From: Terriglobia bacterium
Lineage (GTDB): Bacteria > Acidobacteriota > Terriglobia > Bryobacterales > Bryobacteraceae
DNA: 64,000 nt
Direction of reading: 5' to 3'
Assembly (NCBI GenBank): GCA_020073445.1
Contig: JAIQFE010000012.1
Coordinates: 62,001-126,000 of the forward strand
Shown: positions 34,426-43,771 of the stretch, piece after piece
Layout: each line of letters starts with the position of its first letter
Position numbering within the stretch: position 1 is the stretch's first letter
The notes under the pieces: model-generated
Told to the model about the DNA's origin: nothing
Databases searched by the model: none
The model's input: the letters and a program-made list of their open reading frames with translations, nothing else
Program-made: the position numbers and the translations under genes

Positions 34426-35412
34426 CTATAGGCGATGGGCGGGCAGAGTAACGCGATCGGCGGGCTGCTTCAGCAGGATTTCGCGCAGTTGCAACGCCGA
34501 GAGTCCCAGAGCCAAAGAGTTGCCGAATGTGGAGATCGCGGCCCGCCGTTCTTCATCCACGCGTGGCATATCCGGGAACCGCATGCTCAACAACCCCAAC
34601 ACTTCGCCGCGAACCGCCAAAGGCGCACAGGCGTGCGGCCCCTCGGCGCCAGTCCTGAAGTGCTGGCATACCGTCCCCACGCCGGGCTCGTGCATACCGC
34701 CGCGGCGAAGCGCCCAGCAATCGTCGAGGGCGAAATCCGTCTTCATCCATGTGCCCTTGTCCGGGGAATCTCCGCCCCACTCGATAGCGGTTTCGAGCAT
34801 GTCTCGCACGTCCGCGGCGGGTACGGCAACCGCGCCTCTCGCGCCGGGAAACAGTTCCGTGGCGGCCAGCGCAATGAACGGATATGCCTCTTCGCGAGAA
34901 TTGCACGCCTGCAGCGTATCGCTCAGATTCTTGAGGATCTGCATGTCGCGCGCCTGCCGTTTCAGTTGAACCACGGCCGCGTCCGCTTGGGCATGCATCC
35001 GCCGCAGTTCGTCATCGCACTGTTTGTGATCGGTAATATCGATATTGCACCCGATCCATTCGCGAATGCCGCCGTTGGCGGCCCGCACCGGAGCCGCGCG
35101 GATCGAGAAGTACCGGTATTCCCCGTCACGCCGGCGCAAGCGCCATTCGGTTTCGTAAGGCGATCCCCGCGCGGCCGCGTTGAACCAGGCAGTGACGGCT
35201 TCTTCGCGCGAATCCGGATGCACGGCCGCGAGCCAACCCGCACCCTTGATCTGCTCGCTGGTCTGCCCGGTAAAGGCCCGCCAGCCAGCCTGGTCTTCGA
35301 TCACCTGACCGCTAGCGTCCGCGGTCCACACGATGTCGGCGATGGCCATGACCAGAGCGCGGCAGCGTTCCCCGCTCAGGCGCATGGTTTCTTCGGCGGT
35401 TGAACTTGTCAT
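34426..35412 (-). CDS. PAS-GAF sensory protein without output domain
   Basis: 328 residues. A PAS-3-type domain (about 18-130) with EWRLRRRDGEYRYFSIRAAP and a WIGCNIDIT end is followed by a linker helix and a GAF domain (about 165-315) with DDCWALRRGG and CQHF. No kinase, cyclase or effector domain follows, so it may act as a co-sensor of the adjacent diguanylate cyclase, whose GAF it resembles closely. Its ATG overlaps the cyclase stop by 4 nt. Confidence 0.85.
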   Translation of the reverse strand: MTSSTAEETMRLSGERCRALVMAIADIVWTADASGQVIEDQAGWRAFTGQTSEQIKGAGWLAAVHPDSREEAVTAWFNAAARGSPYETEWRLRRRDGEYRYFSIRAAPVRAANGGIREWIGCNIDITDHKQCDDELRRMHAQADAAVVQLKRQARDMQILKNLSDTLQACNSREEAYPFIALAATELFPGARGAVAVPAADVRDMLETAIEWGGDSPDKGTWMKTDFALDDCWALRRGGMHEPGVGTVCQHFRTGAEGPHACAPLAVRGEVLGLLSMRFPDMPRVDEERRAAISTFGNSLALGLSALQLREILLKQPADRVTLPAHRL

Positions 35413-36914
35413 CCGGATTGGTCTCCGGTGGATCGGTCTGCGGTGGAATCGGGAGGCGGTGTTCGGTCTTGGAGCGAGGCGAAAACGTACACCTGATCCC
35501 GGCCACCGTGTTTCGCCGAGTAGAGCGCGCTATCGGCGGCTTTAATGAGATCTTCCGAGGTGGCGCCGTGGTCGGGCCACTGGGCGACGCCGATCGATAG
35601 CGAGGCCGAGGGCAGGATCCGCCCTTCATGCCGGCACTCGATTTCTTTAGCTTCGCCGCGCAGGCGGTCGAGCCGCTCCGACACCTGTTGAGAATTGGTG
35701 TCGGGCAGGACCAGGACGAATTCATCGCCGCCGTAGCGGCAAACGATATCGCTGGCACGCAGCTGCTTCAGAAAGAATTCCGCCAGCGCCTTCAGCAGGA
35801 TGTCGCCGGCATGGTGGCCATAGGTGTCGTTGAACGCCTTGAAACCATCGATATCCAGCATGGCCACGCACAACATCGTCTTATGGCGCGCGGATCGCGA
35901 TACCTCCCGGCGCAGTGTCTCATCCAGATAGTTGCGATTGAACAGGCCCGTCAGTGGATCCCGGATGGCCTGAGCGCGCAGCGCGTCGCGAAGCTTCAGG
36001 CTGGAGAGCGAGAGCTTAATCACCTCGCCTAACACTGTGAGTAAATGGCGTTGCTTTGGTTGCGGGGGGTCTCCCGGCGCGCAGCGCAGATTCAACAGGC
36101 CCAGCAATTCACCGCGAACCGAGAGCGGGAGACAGATGTAGGGGCCGGGTGGTGGGGATTGGAAGTGGCTGCAGGCTTGCAGCGCATCGGGCTTGGCTAC
36201 CTCCTGCGTCTGTCCCCGGCGCACCGCCCAGCAATCGTCCAGCAGGAAGCTGGCGGCCATCCGCGGCTCCGTTCCCCATTCCACGGCCGTTTCCATCTGA
36301 TGGCCCCGGCTGACCGATACCGCCAGTGCCCCGCTAGCCTTGGGAAACAATTCGGTTCCCACCGAGCCAATCACGGGATAAGCCTCGTGCTGCGAGTTGC
36401 AAGCCTGCAAAACCTCGTACAGGTCATTGATCCGCGTGATCTCCGATTCGCGTTGCTTGAGTTCCTCCGAGTGAACCAGCATGTCGGCGTGGAGCTGGGC
36501 CAGCTCCTCTTCGCGGCGCTTCTGCTGGGTCACATCGTGGGCGATGACAACCACCCTGGCTCCGCCGATCGGTCCTTTGCCGTAGGAGGCGGCATTGCAC
36601 AGCAGGTAGGTGAGCCGGCCAGACGTGTGGCGGATCGCCAGCGGATATCCGGTAGTCGACCCGCGGGAGAAAGCCTCGCGGTGGCATGCGCGCGCCAGTT
36701 CCGGATCCGTGAAATAGCCGGCGAAGTCACTTCCGATAAGCTTCTCGCGGAGAATGCCGGTCATGGCCAGGAAGGCCTGGTTTGTATCCGTAATCTGGCC
36801 CTCGGCGCCGATCGCGATGAGGGGGTCGGGGCAAGCTTCGATCAGGCTACGGTTGTACTCTGCCAGATCCGAAACGGCAGGCACGCGTGGGTCTGGAACA
36901 ATCGTCTCAGGCAC
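35409..36914 (-). CDS. PAS-GAF-GGDEF diguanylate cyclase
   Basis: About 501 residues from the GTG at 36914, which starts six bases after the Hsp20 stop. PAS (about 20-130) with YNRSLIEACPDPLIAIGAEG, GAF (about 165-310) and C-terminal GGDEF (about 325-480) with DPLTGLFNRNYLDE, the RYGGDEF active loop and a downstream SIGVAQWPDHG. No EAL domain. It makes cyclic di-GMP from GTP. The frame is open further upstream to 37028 inside the Hsp20 gene, but that part shows no domain. The start is uncertain; no strong ribosome-binding site is seen. Confidence 0.88.
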   Translation of the reverse strand: MPETIVPDPRVPAVSDLAEYNRSLIEACPDPLIAIGAEGQITDTNQAFLAMTGILREKLIGSDFAGYFTDPELARACHREAFSRGSTTGYPLAIRHTSGRLTYLLCNAASYGKGPIGGARVVVIAHDVTQQKRREEELAQLHADMLVHSEELKQRESEITRINDLYEVLQACNSQHEAYPVIGSVGTELFPKASGALAVSVSRGHQMETAVEWGTEPRMAASFLLDDCWAVRRGQTQEVAKPDALQACSHFQSPPPGPYICLPLSVRGELLGLLNLRCAPGDPPQPKQRHLLTVLGEVIKLSLSSLKLRDALRAQAIRDPLTGLFNRNYLDETLRREVSRSARHKTMLCVAMLDIDGFKAFNDTYGHHAGDILLKALAEFFLKQLRASDIVCRYGGDEFVLVLPDTNSQQVSERLDRLRGEAKEIECRHEGRILPSASLSIGVAQWPDHGATSEDLIKAADSALYSAKHGGRDQVYVFASLQDRTPPPDSTADRSTGDQSG

Positions 36915-36919
36915 GATCG

Positions 36920-37366
36920 CTAGGCGCTGACCGGCTGTTGTTCCTGCTTTTGGCGGATCGCCGTCACGTGCAGGATTCCGTTGTCGAGCCTGGCCGTGGT
37001 CCGGTCCACATCGATCGGCTGCGGCCATTCGATGGTCCGCAGCAGAATCTTCTGCCCGGCTTTGCGTTCCGATGCCGCTTTCACCACCAACGCGCCAGGC
37101 GAGGCTGTGACGTGAATTTCTCCCGGTTCGTAACCTTCGGCGGGCATGCGGATCTCGAGCCTGCCGTCCTGCTGGAGGAGCTCCGGCCGGGGCGCCAGGA
37201 TCAGCTCGCGCTCGGCTTCCAGCCAGTCATCGAGGTCATGCCCGTCGCCGCCTCCCCGGCTTTCGAAAAGGTGAAATGCCAGTCGGCGGATCTGCTCCGT
37301 CAGCTCCCCGGCGTCGGCGAAGGCGGCTTCCGCTCCTTTAGCCTTCTCCACTGGAATGCGGGTCAC
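36920..37366 (-). CDS. DUF2934-Hsp20 fusion protein
   Basis: 148 residues from a GTG at 37366 with AAAGGAG six bases upstream. The N-terminal third is a DUF2934 segment (ELTEQIRRLAFHLFESRG and DLDDWLEAERELI). The C-terminal part is an alpha-crystallin domain of small heat-shock type (LEIRMPAEGYEPGEIHV and LDNGILHVTA). DUF2934 fused to Hsp20 is seen in soil bacteria including Acidobacteria; the DUF2934 role is unknown. An ATG at 37609 extends the frame but has no homologous sequence. Confidence 0.88.
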   Translation of the reverse strand: MTRIPVEKAKGAEAAFADAGELTEQIRRLAFHLFESRGGGDGHDLDDWLEAERELILAPRPELLQQDGRLEIRMPAEGYEPGEIHVTASPGALVVKAASERKAGQKILLRTIEWPQPIDVDRTTARLDNGILHVTAIRQKQEQQPVSA

Positions 37367-37468
37367 AATATTCTCCTTTGTCGTTTCACAAGCAGGTCCG
37401 TGGCCTTTCAGGAATCCGTTGGGAACGCATCCGATGGACTTCGGCGATGTTACTACCTGTCTACAGAG

Positions 37469-37499
37469 GGTTCGCGCGGGTGCACAGTTTTCGCGAACC
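37469..37499. promoter_or_regulatory. inverted repeat in the divergent Hsp20 / histidine kinase region
   Basis: GGTTCGCG (37469-37476) and CGCGAACC (37492-37499) form an 8-bp perfect inverted repeat with a 15-nt spacer, midway between the two divergent genes. Candidate regulatory site; no promoter boxes can be assigned with confidence. Confidence 0.35.
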
Positions 37500-37566
37500 G
37501 CGGGCCAAGTGGTGTGATTCTGAATGCGTTCCACCGTGGACACCCACTTGCCTGAGGAACGTTTCC

Positions 37567-39780
37567 ATGGGAAGTGTGCCGGCATCGAGGGCCGAACCTG
37601 TCGCCGCATCGCCCGTAGCTCCGCCGGCTCCTTCGGTGAGGCAATGGAGTTCCTTCGTCTCCTTGGGCGCGGCGCTATCGGCCGGTGTGGGCCTTGTGTG
37701 TCTCGCCGGATGGGTATTCGATATTCCCGTCCTGAAGAGCGGCCTTCCGGGGCTGGTTCAGATCAAGGCCAATACCGCCGTTTGCCTGATCCTGCTCGGC
37801 ATCGCGCTGTGGCTGCGGAAGTCGGAAACCAAGCAAACTCGCGGACGAATTCTTGTGGCCCAGGCGCTAGCCGGGCTAGCTGCGGTTATAGGTCTGGCGA
37901 GCTTTGGGGAATATCTCTTCGGGTGGAACCTGGGTATCGACCAGTTTCTGTTTGTCGAAAACCCGCGTGCGATCGGCGCCATACGCCCGGGGCTGATGGC
38001 GCCCATCAACGCGATAAATTTTGTTTTGCTCGGGCTGGCGGTAATTTTTCTGGACCGGACGACGCGGCGGCAGTTCTGGCCGAGCCAGTTGCTTTCGTTT
38101 ATCGCTGCACTCCTGGCGCTGTTCAATCTCCTCGACTTCACCCTGGCGCCGCGGGAGTATCACACGCATACGTCTTTGCCGGCAGCCGCCGCGCTGGCCA
38201 TTTTTTCGCTGGCCTTGATATGTGCCCGGCCGCAATGGAGCTATGGCGGTTCGCAAGGCACCGTGATGCGCCGGTGGTTCTTCGAGGGCTTCGCAGCGGA
38301 ACTCCCCCAGCCGCTGCGATATGGAGGCGCGGTGCTCCTGGTCGCGGTCGCGACGATTCTGCGCCACCTGGTGGAGAAGTCTTTTAGGGTAACGCTAGCG
38401 ACATTCATAACTCTCTTTCCCGCGACTTTCCTGGCTGCCGTTATGGGCGGGATGGGACCGGGGATCATGGCCACTTTCCTTTCTGGTCTTGCTGCTGCAT
38501 ATTTCTTCTTTGATCCGCCTGGAATCACCGTGGAGAAGCTCGGCGACGTAATCGATCTCGCGATCTTCTTGCCCATCGGAGTTGGTATGAGCGTCTTCGC
38601 CGAATCCCGGGAGCGAGCCCGCAGGCGCTCGGAGGAAACTCTGCGGACGGCATCTCGGTACTCCCGCAGCCTGATCGAAGCCAGCCTGGACCCCTTGGTC
38701 ACCATCGATCCGGAAGGTAAGATCACCGATGTCAACAAGGCCACGGAAGAAGCGACCGGCATCCGCAGGTCCGAACTCGTCGGGACCGATTTCGCCAGTT
38801 ACTTCACCGAGCCCGAAAACGCTCGTGCGAGTTATCGCCGGGTATTCGACCAGGGACAGGTGATCGACTATGCGCTGGCCATCCGGCACGTGTCCGGCAA
38901 AATAACCGACGTCCTTTATAACGCAAGTCTTTACCGCGATGAGAACGGATCGGTCACTGGAGTCTTCGCCGCCGCGCGTGATGTCACCGAGCGCAAGCGG
39001 GTGGAACAGGAACTGGCAGCCTACCGTCAACACCTCGAGGAGATGGTCGTCCAGCGTACGGGTGAGCTTCAGACCACGAATACCAGGCTCGAAGGCGCGA
39101 ATGCGGAGCTCGAAACCTTCGCGTACTCGGTATCCCACGATCTGCGTACGCCACTGCGGGCCGTGGACGGATTTTCGCGTATTCTGATTGAAGACTACGC
39201 CCCCAAACTCGACGCCGAAGGCCAGCGCATCGTAAACGTGATTCGCGAAGCGACCAAGAAGATGGCGCAGATGATCGACGACATCCTGGCCTTCTCGCGC
39301 GCCGGCCGCATGGAGCCTTCCATTCGCTCGATTGACATGAACGAGTTGGTTCGGGAGGCGCTGCGGACCCTGGAGCCCGCCCTGGCCGGCAGCAACGTCA
39401 AAGTGCAGATACCTCCCCTGCCCGGCTCAGAGGGCGACGCGCCGATGATCCAGCGGCTGTGGACCAATCTTCTGGACAACGCCATCAAGTTTACGCGGCC
39501 CAAGCCTGGGGGCGTCGTTGAAGTCGGCGCGCAGGCCGGGGATCACGAAACCATCTACTACGTCAAAGACAACGGTGTTGGATTCGACATGCAGTATGTC
39601 GGCAAGCTGTTCGGTGTTTTCCAGCGCTTGCACGGCCAGAACGAATTCCCTGGCACCGGAATCGGCCTGGCTATCGTGAAACGCATCGTGGCGCGGCCCG
39701 GCGGGCGCGTATGGGCCGAAGGCAGAGTCGGCCAGGGCGCAACAATCTCTTTCGCACTGCCGAACGGAGGCAAATCATGA
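37567..39780 (+). CDS. membrane-bound PAS sensor histidine kinase
   Basis: 737 residues from the ATG at 37567 (GAGGA eight bases upstream). The N-terminus has about ten membrane helices: a MASE-like block, then a DUF4118-like segment (about 275-345). A PAS domain (about 370-480) follows. HisKA has the phosphorylated His in SHDLRTPL at residue 524; HATPase has [17 protein letters not shown] and GTGIGLAIV. The phytochrome-like kinase core matches the Rcp1-like regulator encoded next, whose ATG overlaps this stop (ATGA). Confidence 0.9.
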   Translation: MGSVPASRAEPVAASPVAPPAPSVRQWSSFVSLGAALSAGVGLVCLAGWVFDIPVLKSGLPGLVQIKANTAVCLILLGIALWLRKSETKQTRGRILVAQALAGLAAVIGLASFGEYLFGWNLGIDQFLFVENPRAIGAIRPGLMAPINAINFVLLGLAVIFLDRTTRRQFWPSQLLSFIAALLALFNLLDFTLAPREYHTHTSLPAAAALAIFSLALICARPQWSYGGSQGTVMRRWFFEGFAAELPQPLRYGGAVLLVAVATILRHLVEKSFRVTLATFITLFPATFLAAVMGGMGPGIMATFLSGLAAAYFFFDPPGITVEKLGDVIDLAIFLPIGVGMSVFAESRERARRRSEETLRTASRYSRSLIEASLDPLVTIDPEGKITDVNKATEEATGIRRSELVGTDFASYFTEPENARASYRRVFDQGQVIDYALAIRHVSGKITDVLYNASLYRDENGSVTGVFAAARDVTERKRVEQELAAYRQHLEEMVVQRTGELQTTNTRLEGANAELETFAYSVSHDLRTPLRAVDGFSRILIEDYAPKLDAEGQRIVNVIREATKKMAQMIDDILAFSRAGRMEPSIRSIDMNELVREALRTLEPALAGSNVKVQIPPLPGSEGDAPMIQRLWTNLLDNAIKFTRPKPGGVVEVGAQAGDHETIYYVKDNGVGFDMQYVGKLFGVFQRLHGQNEFPGTGIGLAIVKRIVARPGGRVWAEGRVGQGATISFALPNGGKS

Positions 39781-40220
39781 ATGAATCCATCAAGGAACTG
39801 GATATTCTGCTGGTGGAGGATAATGCGACCGATGCGGAACTGTGCATGCGCGCCCTCAAGAAACATAATCTGGCCAACAACCTGGTCTGGATGAAAGACG
39901 GCGCCGAGGCCCTCGACTTTATCTTCCGCACCGGCCCCTATGCCGGGACTCCGAATGGCGTGAAACCGAGGGTGATCCTGCTCGACCTGCGCCTGCCGAA
40001 AGTGGACGGGATCGAGGTCTTGCGCAGGCTCAAATCGGATGAGCGTACACGCGAGATCCCGATCGCGGTCCTGACGTCCTCCAAAGAGGACCGCGATCTT
40101 AAGGAATGCTATCGGCTGGGCGTGAACAGCTACATCGCCAAGCCGGTGGAGTTCGACCAGTTCGCGGACACCATCGCGAAGCTGGGGCTTTACTGGCTGG
40201 TCATTAACAGGGTGCCGTAG
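39777..40220 (+). CDS. Rcp1-like single-domain response regulator
   Basis: 147 residues. [20 protein letters not shown], the phosphoacceptor Asp in [12 protein letters not shown], the Thr/Ser in AVLTSSK and the Lys in [10 protein letters not shown]. Stand-alone receiver of the Rcp1/CheY group used with phytochrome-type kinases. It should accept phosphate from the kinase encoded just upstream and pass the signal to the downstream partner-switching proteins. Ribosome-binding site GGAGG seven bases before the ATG. Confidence 0.92.
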   Translation: MNESIKELDILLVEDNATDAELCMRALKKHNLANNLVWMKDGAEALDFIFRTGPYAGTPNGVKPRVILLDLRLPKVDGIEVLRRLKSDERTREIPIAVLTSSKEDRDLKECYRLGVNSYIAKPVEFDQFADTIAKLGLYWLVINRVP

Positions 40221-40224
40221 AGCT

Positions 40225-41952
40225 GTGAGTACCCCAAAAGAGCTCCGAATCCTGCATCTGGAGGACGTTCCGGCGGACGCGGAGCTTGTCGCGCGGCATT
40301 TGGGCAAGACGGGATTGCCGCACGTGGTGCAAAACGCCGCCACACGCGACGCCTTCACCGAAGCGCTCGACCAATTCCATCCCGATGTGATCCTGGCCGA
40401 CTACTCGCTTCCGAACTTTGACGGTCTCTCGGCAGTTCGGATGGTCCGTGAAAAAGATCCCGATCTGCCCGTTATCGTGGTGACCGGCATCCTGGGGGAT
40501 GAAGCGGCGGTGGGCATGATCAAGGCGGGCGCGAACGATTACGTCCACAAGGACCGTTTGGCGCGCCTGGGGTCCGCCGTCGAGCGCGCGGTCCTCGAAG
40601 CGGAGCAATCCCGCGCACGCAAGTGGGCGGAAGCGCAAGTCCGTGCGATGAATTCGGAACTGGAGCAGAGGGTGGTGGCGCGCACCGCCCAACTGCAAGC
40701 GGCCAATCAACTCAAAGAGGAACTTGTCATACATGAGCGGGCGATCAGCGTGGAACTGGAGCAGCTCCGGTCGCGCGACGTGGAGGTCGGGTTGCGGATC
40801 CAGCAGGCTCTTCTGCTGAGCCAGCCGCCCGTCGTCCCGGGTATCGAGATTGCGGCGCTTACGGTTCCTTCCCAGGGGATCGATGGCGACTTCTACATCT
40901 TTCTCACCTATCCCGACCGGTCTCTGGACGTGATCGTGGGAGACGTGATGGGCAAAGGAATCCCTGCCGCCCTGCTGGGAGCCGCCACCAAGAGTGAATT
41001 ATTCAAGGCGCTCAGCTACCTGCTGGCGGCCTCGCAGAATGGCCGGCTGCCCGAGCCCAAGGATATCGTCATGCTGGCGCATGCCGAGATCGTGCGCCAT
41101 CTGATCGATCTCGAAAGCTTCGTGACGCTGTGCTATGCCCGCCTGAATCTGGATCGACGAATCTTTACGCTGGTGGATTGCGGCCACACGGGCATTGTTC
41201 ATTGGCACGCCGCCACCGGACGCTGCGAGGTACTGCATGGCGACAGCTTGCCCCTGGGCATTCGCGAAGGCGAGATCTTCGATCAGATTTCGGCGCCGTT
41301 CGAGCTCAACGACGTGCTGCTCATGTACTCCGACGGAATCACGGAGGCGCGCAACCCGGCCGGGGAGCTGTTCGGCGTGGAACGGCTGATCGCGCACGTG
41401 GAGGCCAACGCCGGGCTGGAGCCCGTCCTTCTGGCGGATTCCATTCGCGCTGCCGTGTCGGCCTTTGCCGGGGCGTCGTTGCTGAGTGACGATTTGACCA
41501 GCGTGGCGATCCGGATTGGCCAGCAGCCGGTGGCCGAGGCGCGGGCGGAGATGGAAGTCTTAAGCGACTTGCGGGAGCTCCGAAAGTTGCGCCACTTTGT
41601 CCGCGAGTTTTGCGGCACGCTGCACGATCCCGCTCCGGACGAAGACCTGGTGGACGCACTGGAGCTGGCGGTCAATGAAGCCTCCAGCAACATCATGCGG
41701 CACGCCTACCATGGCCGGACCGACCAATGGATTCATCTGGAAGTGGAGGCTCGCCCCAACGCCATCGCGGTCACGTTTCGCCACCTCGGAGCGGGCTTCG
41801 ATCCGGCGCCGTTGGAGCCTGCGGTACCGGACGGCGGACGGGAATCCGGATTCGGGACCTACATCATCTTCAAGAGCGTGGACCAGGTGCGCTACTACCG
41901 CGACGAGCGCGGCCGGAACTGCATTTCCCTGGTCAAGAACCGGCGAGACTGA
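40225..41952 (+). CDS. REC-PP2C-HATPase protein (RsbU phosphatase fused to RsbW-like kinase)
   Basis: 575 residues from a GTG. Receiver domain (1-125, Asp59 in ILADYSLPNFDG); coiled-coil linker; PP2C/SpoIIE phosphatase (about 195-430) with DGDFY, GDVMGKG, YSDGITEARN and SDDLTSVAI; and a C-terminal RsbW-type HATPase (about 440-570) with ELAVNEASSNIMRHAY and GFGTYII. Phosphatase and kinase of a partner-switching circuit normally sit on separate chains. In the HATPase G1 box (FRHLGAGF) His520 replaces the Asp that usually contacts adenine, so kinase activity may be weak or lost. Confidence 0.9.
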   Translation: MSTPKELRILHLEDVPADAELVARHLGKTGLPHVVQNAATRDAFTEALDQFHPDVILADYSLPNFDGLSAVRMVREKDPDLPVIVVTGILGDEAAVGMIKAGANDYVHKDRLARLGSAVERAVLEAEQSRARKWAEAQVRAMNSELEQRVVARTAQLQAANQLKEELVIHERAISVELEQLRSRDVEVGLRIQQALLLSQPPVVPGIEIAALTVPSQGIDGDFYIFLTYPDRSLDVIVGDVMGKGIPAALLGAATKSELFKALSYLLAASQNGRLPEPKDIVMLAHAEIVRHLIDLESFVTLCYARLNLDRRIFTLVDCGHTGIVHWHAATGRCEVLHGDSLPLGIREGEIFDQISAPFELNDVLLMYSDGITEARNPAGELFGVERLIAHVEANAGLEPVLLADSIRAAVSAFAGASLLSDDLTSVAIRIGQQPVAEARAEMEVLSDLRELRKLRHFVREFCGTLHDPAPDEDLVDALELAVNEASSNIMRHAYHGRTDQWIHLEVEARPNAIAVTFRHLGAGFDPAPLEPAVPDGGRESGFGTYIIFKSVDQVRYYRDERGRNCISLVKNRRD

Positions 41953-41983
41953 CATAAAACGGATAGGAAGGAAGTGAACTCTG

Positions 41984-42340
41984 ATGGAATTGCCAATCGA
42001 TAAAATCGGCGACGTTGCAGCGGTAGCCGTGCCGGTGGAGGAATTGGACGCGAGCAACGCCTCCGAACTCAAGCGCGATATCGCACCGCTCCTCCAGGCG
42101 AATACGAAAGTGGTGCTCGATCTGAGCCGGGTGCGGTTCATGGACAGCTCGGGGCTGGGCGCAATGCTCTCGTGCCTGCGGCAGCTCACTGCCAAGAAGG
42201 GCGATCTGAAACTATGCGGAATGTCCAAGCAGGTTCGGGGAGCCTTCAAGTTGGTGCGCCTCCACCGGATTTTTGACATTTACGGAACCAGATCGGAAGC
42301 CGTGCTCGCATTTCAGGCCAAACCCGCGGGCGTGGCCTAG
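41984..42340 (+). CDS. STAS-domain anti-sigma factor antagonist (RsbV-like)
   Basis: 118 residues, a single STAS domain with the phosphorylation loop VRFMDSSGLGAML; Ser55 or Ser56 should be the target of an RsbW-type kinase and PP2C phosphatase. It follows the fused phosphatase-kinase gene by 31 nt and is the natural substrate of that protein. The sigma factor or other target it would release is not in this cluster. Confidence 0.92.
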   Translation: MELPIDKIGDVAAVAVPVEELDASNASELKRDIAPLLQANTKVVLDLSRVRFMDSSGLGAMLSCLRQLTAKKGDLKLCGMSKQVRGAFKLVRLHRIFDIYGTRSEAVLAFQAKPAGVA

Positions 42341-42356
42341 CGGAGAAGCGGAATTC

Positions 42357-43769
42357 CTACTGCCAGCCGCCGCCCAGAGCCTTGTAGAGCTGCACGACAC
42401 TGTTCAGCTCGTTCAGCCGGATCTGCGAGAGCGCCAGCTCGGCCTGGAACAGGTCGCGATCGGCATCCAGCGCATTCAGGAGCGTGTCCACGCCGCCGCG
42501 ATAGCGGACGTAGGCAAGATTCGTCCGATCCTGCAGCGCGGCCACCAAGAGCTCCTGCTGAACGCGGCTTTCCCGGACCCGCTGATGCGCGATCAGGGCG
42601 TCGGAGACTTCGGTAAAGGCGGTCTGGATGGCCTTCTTGTATTGAATCAAGGCGCTCTCTCGGAATGCCTGAGACAGCTTCACTTCCGACTTGATGCGTC
42701 CGGCTGTGAAGATAGGCTGTGTCACTTGCGGCGTGAAGTTCCAGACGCCGCTAGGCCCGCTGAACAAGCTCGAGAGCTGCGTGCCCTGCCCGCCCAGGAA
42801 TCCGCTCAGGCTGATCTGCGGAAAGTAAGCGGCCTTCGCCACGCCGATTTCGGCATTGGCCGCGATCAGGTTTTGCTCCGCCGCACGAATATCCGGGCGG
42901 CGCTCTAAAAGAGCTGAAGGCAAACCGGCGGGCACCTCCGGCGGCATCTCCTGTTCGGTAAGGCTTCGCCCGCGCAGGATCTCGCCTGGATTCCTGCCCA
43001 ACAGCAGGCTGATCTGATTCTCGGTCTGCTCGATCTGTTGCTGGAGCGCCGGAATCGTTTCGGACGCGGTGTACACCAGTTGCTCGCCTTGCCGCAGGTC
43101 GAGCAGCGTCGCCACGCCGCCGGCCTGGCGGTTCTTAATAAGATCGAGCGACTCCTGCCGGGTGGCCAGCGTGCGCCGGGAAATATCCAGTTGATAGTCC
43201 AGCTCGCGCAGGCTGAAGTAGTTGCTTGCCACATCGCTGACCAAAGTGGTCATGACGGCTTTGCGATTCTCTTCGGCGCTTAGGAGATTGGCGCGGGCGG
43301 CTTCGGTGGCGCGGCGCAGCCGTCCCCAGATATCCACTTCGAAGGAGAGCAGGCTGAGCGTCGCCGCCCCGAACGTTCGATTCTGCGACGGCACGAATGC
43401 CACCGGCAGAGGTGTCTGTCCGTTCCGCGAAAGGCGAATTGTAGAAATGTCCGCTCCGGCGCCTACGTTCGGGTACTGATTGGATCGCGTGACGCCCAGT
43501 TGCGCGTTGGCTGCCTCGATTCGCGCGGCAGCGTCGCGTAAGTCGTAGTTCTGCGCCAGCGCCGTCCGTTCCAACTCCTGGAGCTTCTCGTCTTTGAATA
43601 CCTCGAACCACTTGAGATCGCCCAAGGATGTTGGATCGGTAGTGGGTGTTCCCCCAGGGGCGCGAAAGTTGGCCGGCGCCGGGATGGCAGGCCGCTGATA
43701 ATTCGGTCCGACGGTGCAGCCCGCGAGCAGCGCCGCGGCGACGACTGCGATGACTGGCTTCCTCATCAT
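42357..43769 (-). CDS. outer-membrane efflux lipoprotein (NodT/OprM family)
   Basis: 470 residues. Lipoprotein signal with lipobox AALLAGCTVGPNYQRP. Two OEP repeats with the coiled hairpins of the OprM family. Outer-membrane channel of the drug pump encoded upstream. The ATG at 43769 lies two bases after the permease stop, with GGGAG seven bases away; the frame is open to 43967 inside the permease gene but that part is not homologous. Confidence 0.92.
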   Translation of the reverse strand: MMRKPVIAVVAAALLAGCTVGPNYQRPAIPAPANFRAPGGTPTTDPTSLGDLKWFEVFKDEKLQELERTALAQNYDLRDAAARIEAANAQLGVTRSNQYPNVGAGADISTIRLSRNGQTPLPVAFVPSQNRTFGAATLSLLSFEVDIWGRLRRATEAARANLLSAEENRKAVMTTLVSDVASNYFSLRELDYQLDISRRTLATRQESLDLIKNRQAGGVATLLDLRQGEQLVYTASETIPALQQQIEQTENQISLLLGRNPGEILRGRSLTEQEMPPEVPAGLPSALLERRPDIRAAEQNLIAANAEIGVAKAAYFPQISLSGFLGGQGTQLSSLFSGPSGVWNFTPQVTQPIFTAGRIKSEVKLSQAFRESALIQYKKAIQTAFTEVSDALIAHQRVRESRVQQELLVAALQDRTNLAYVRYRGGVDTLLNALDADRDLFQAELALSQIRLNELNSVVQLYKALGGGWQ

Positions 43770-43771
43770 CC

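Noticed and set aside
37367-37609. N-terminal extension of the Hsp20 gene
   Set aside because: Non-homologous sequence; GTG at 37366 has a strong ribosome-binding site.
42341-42356. Terminator between the convergent STAS and OprM-like genes
   Set aside because: Only 16 bp and no hairpin with a T-run.
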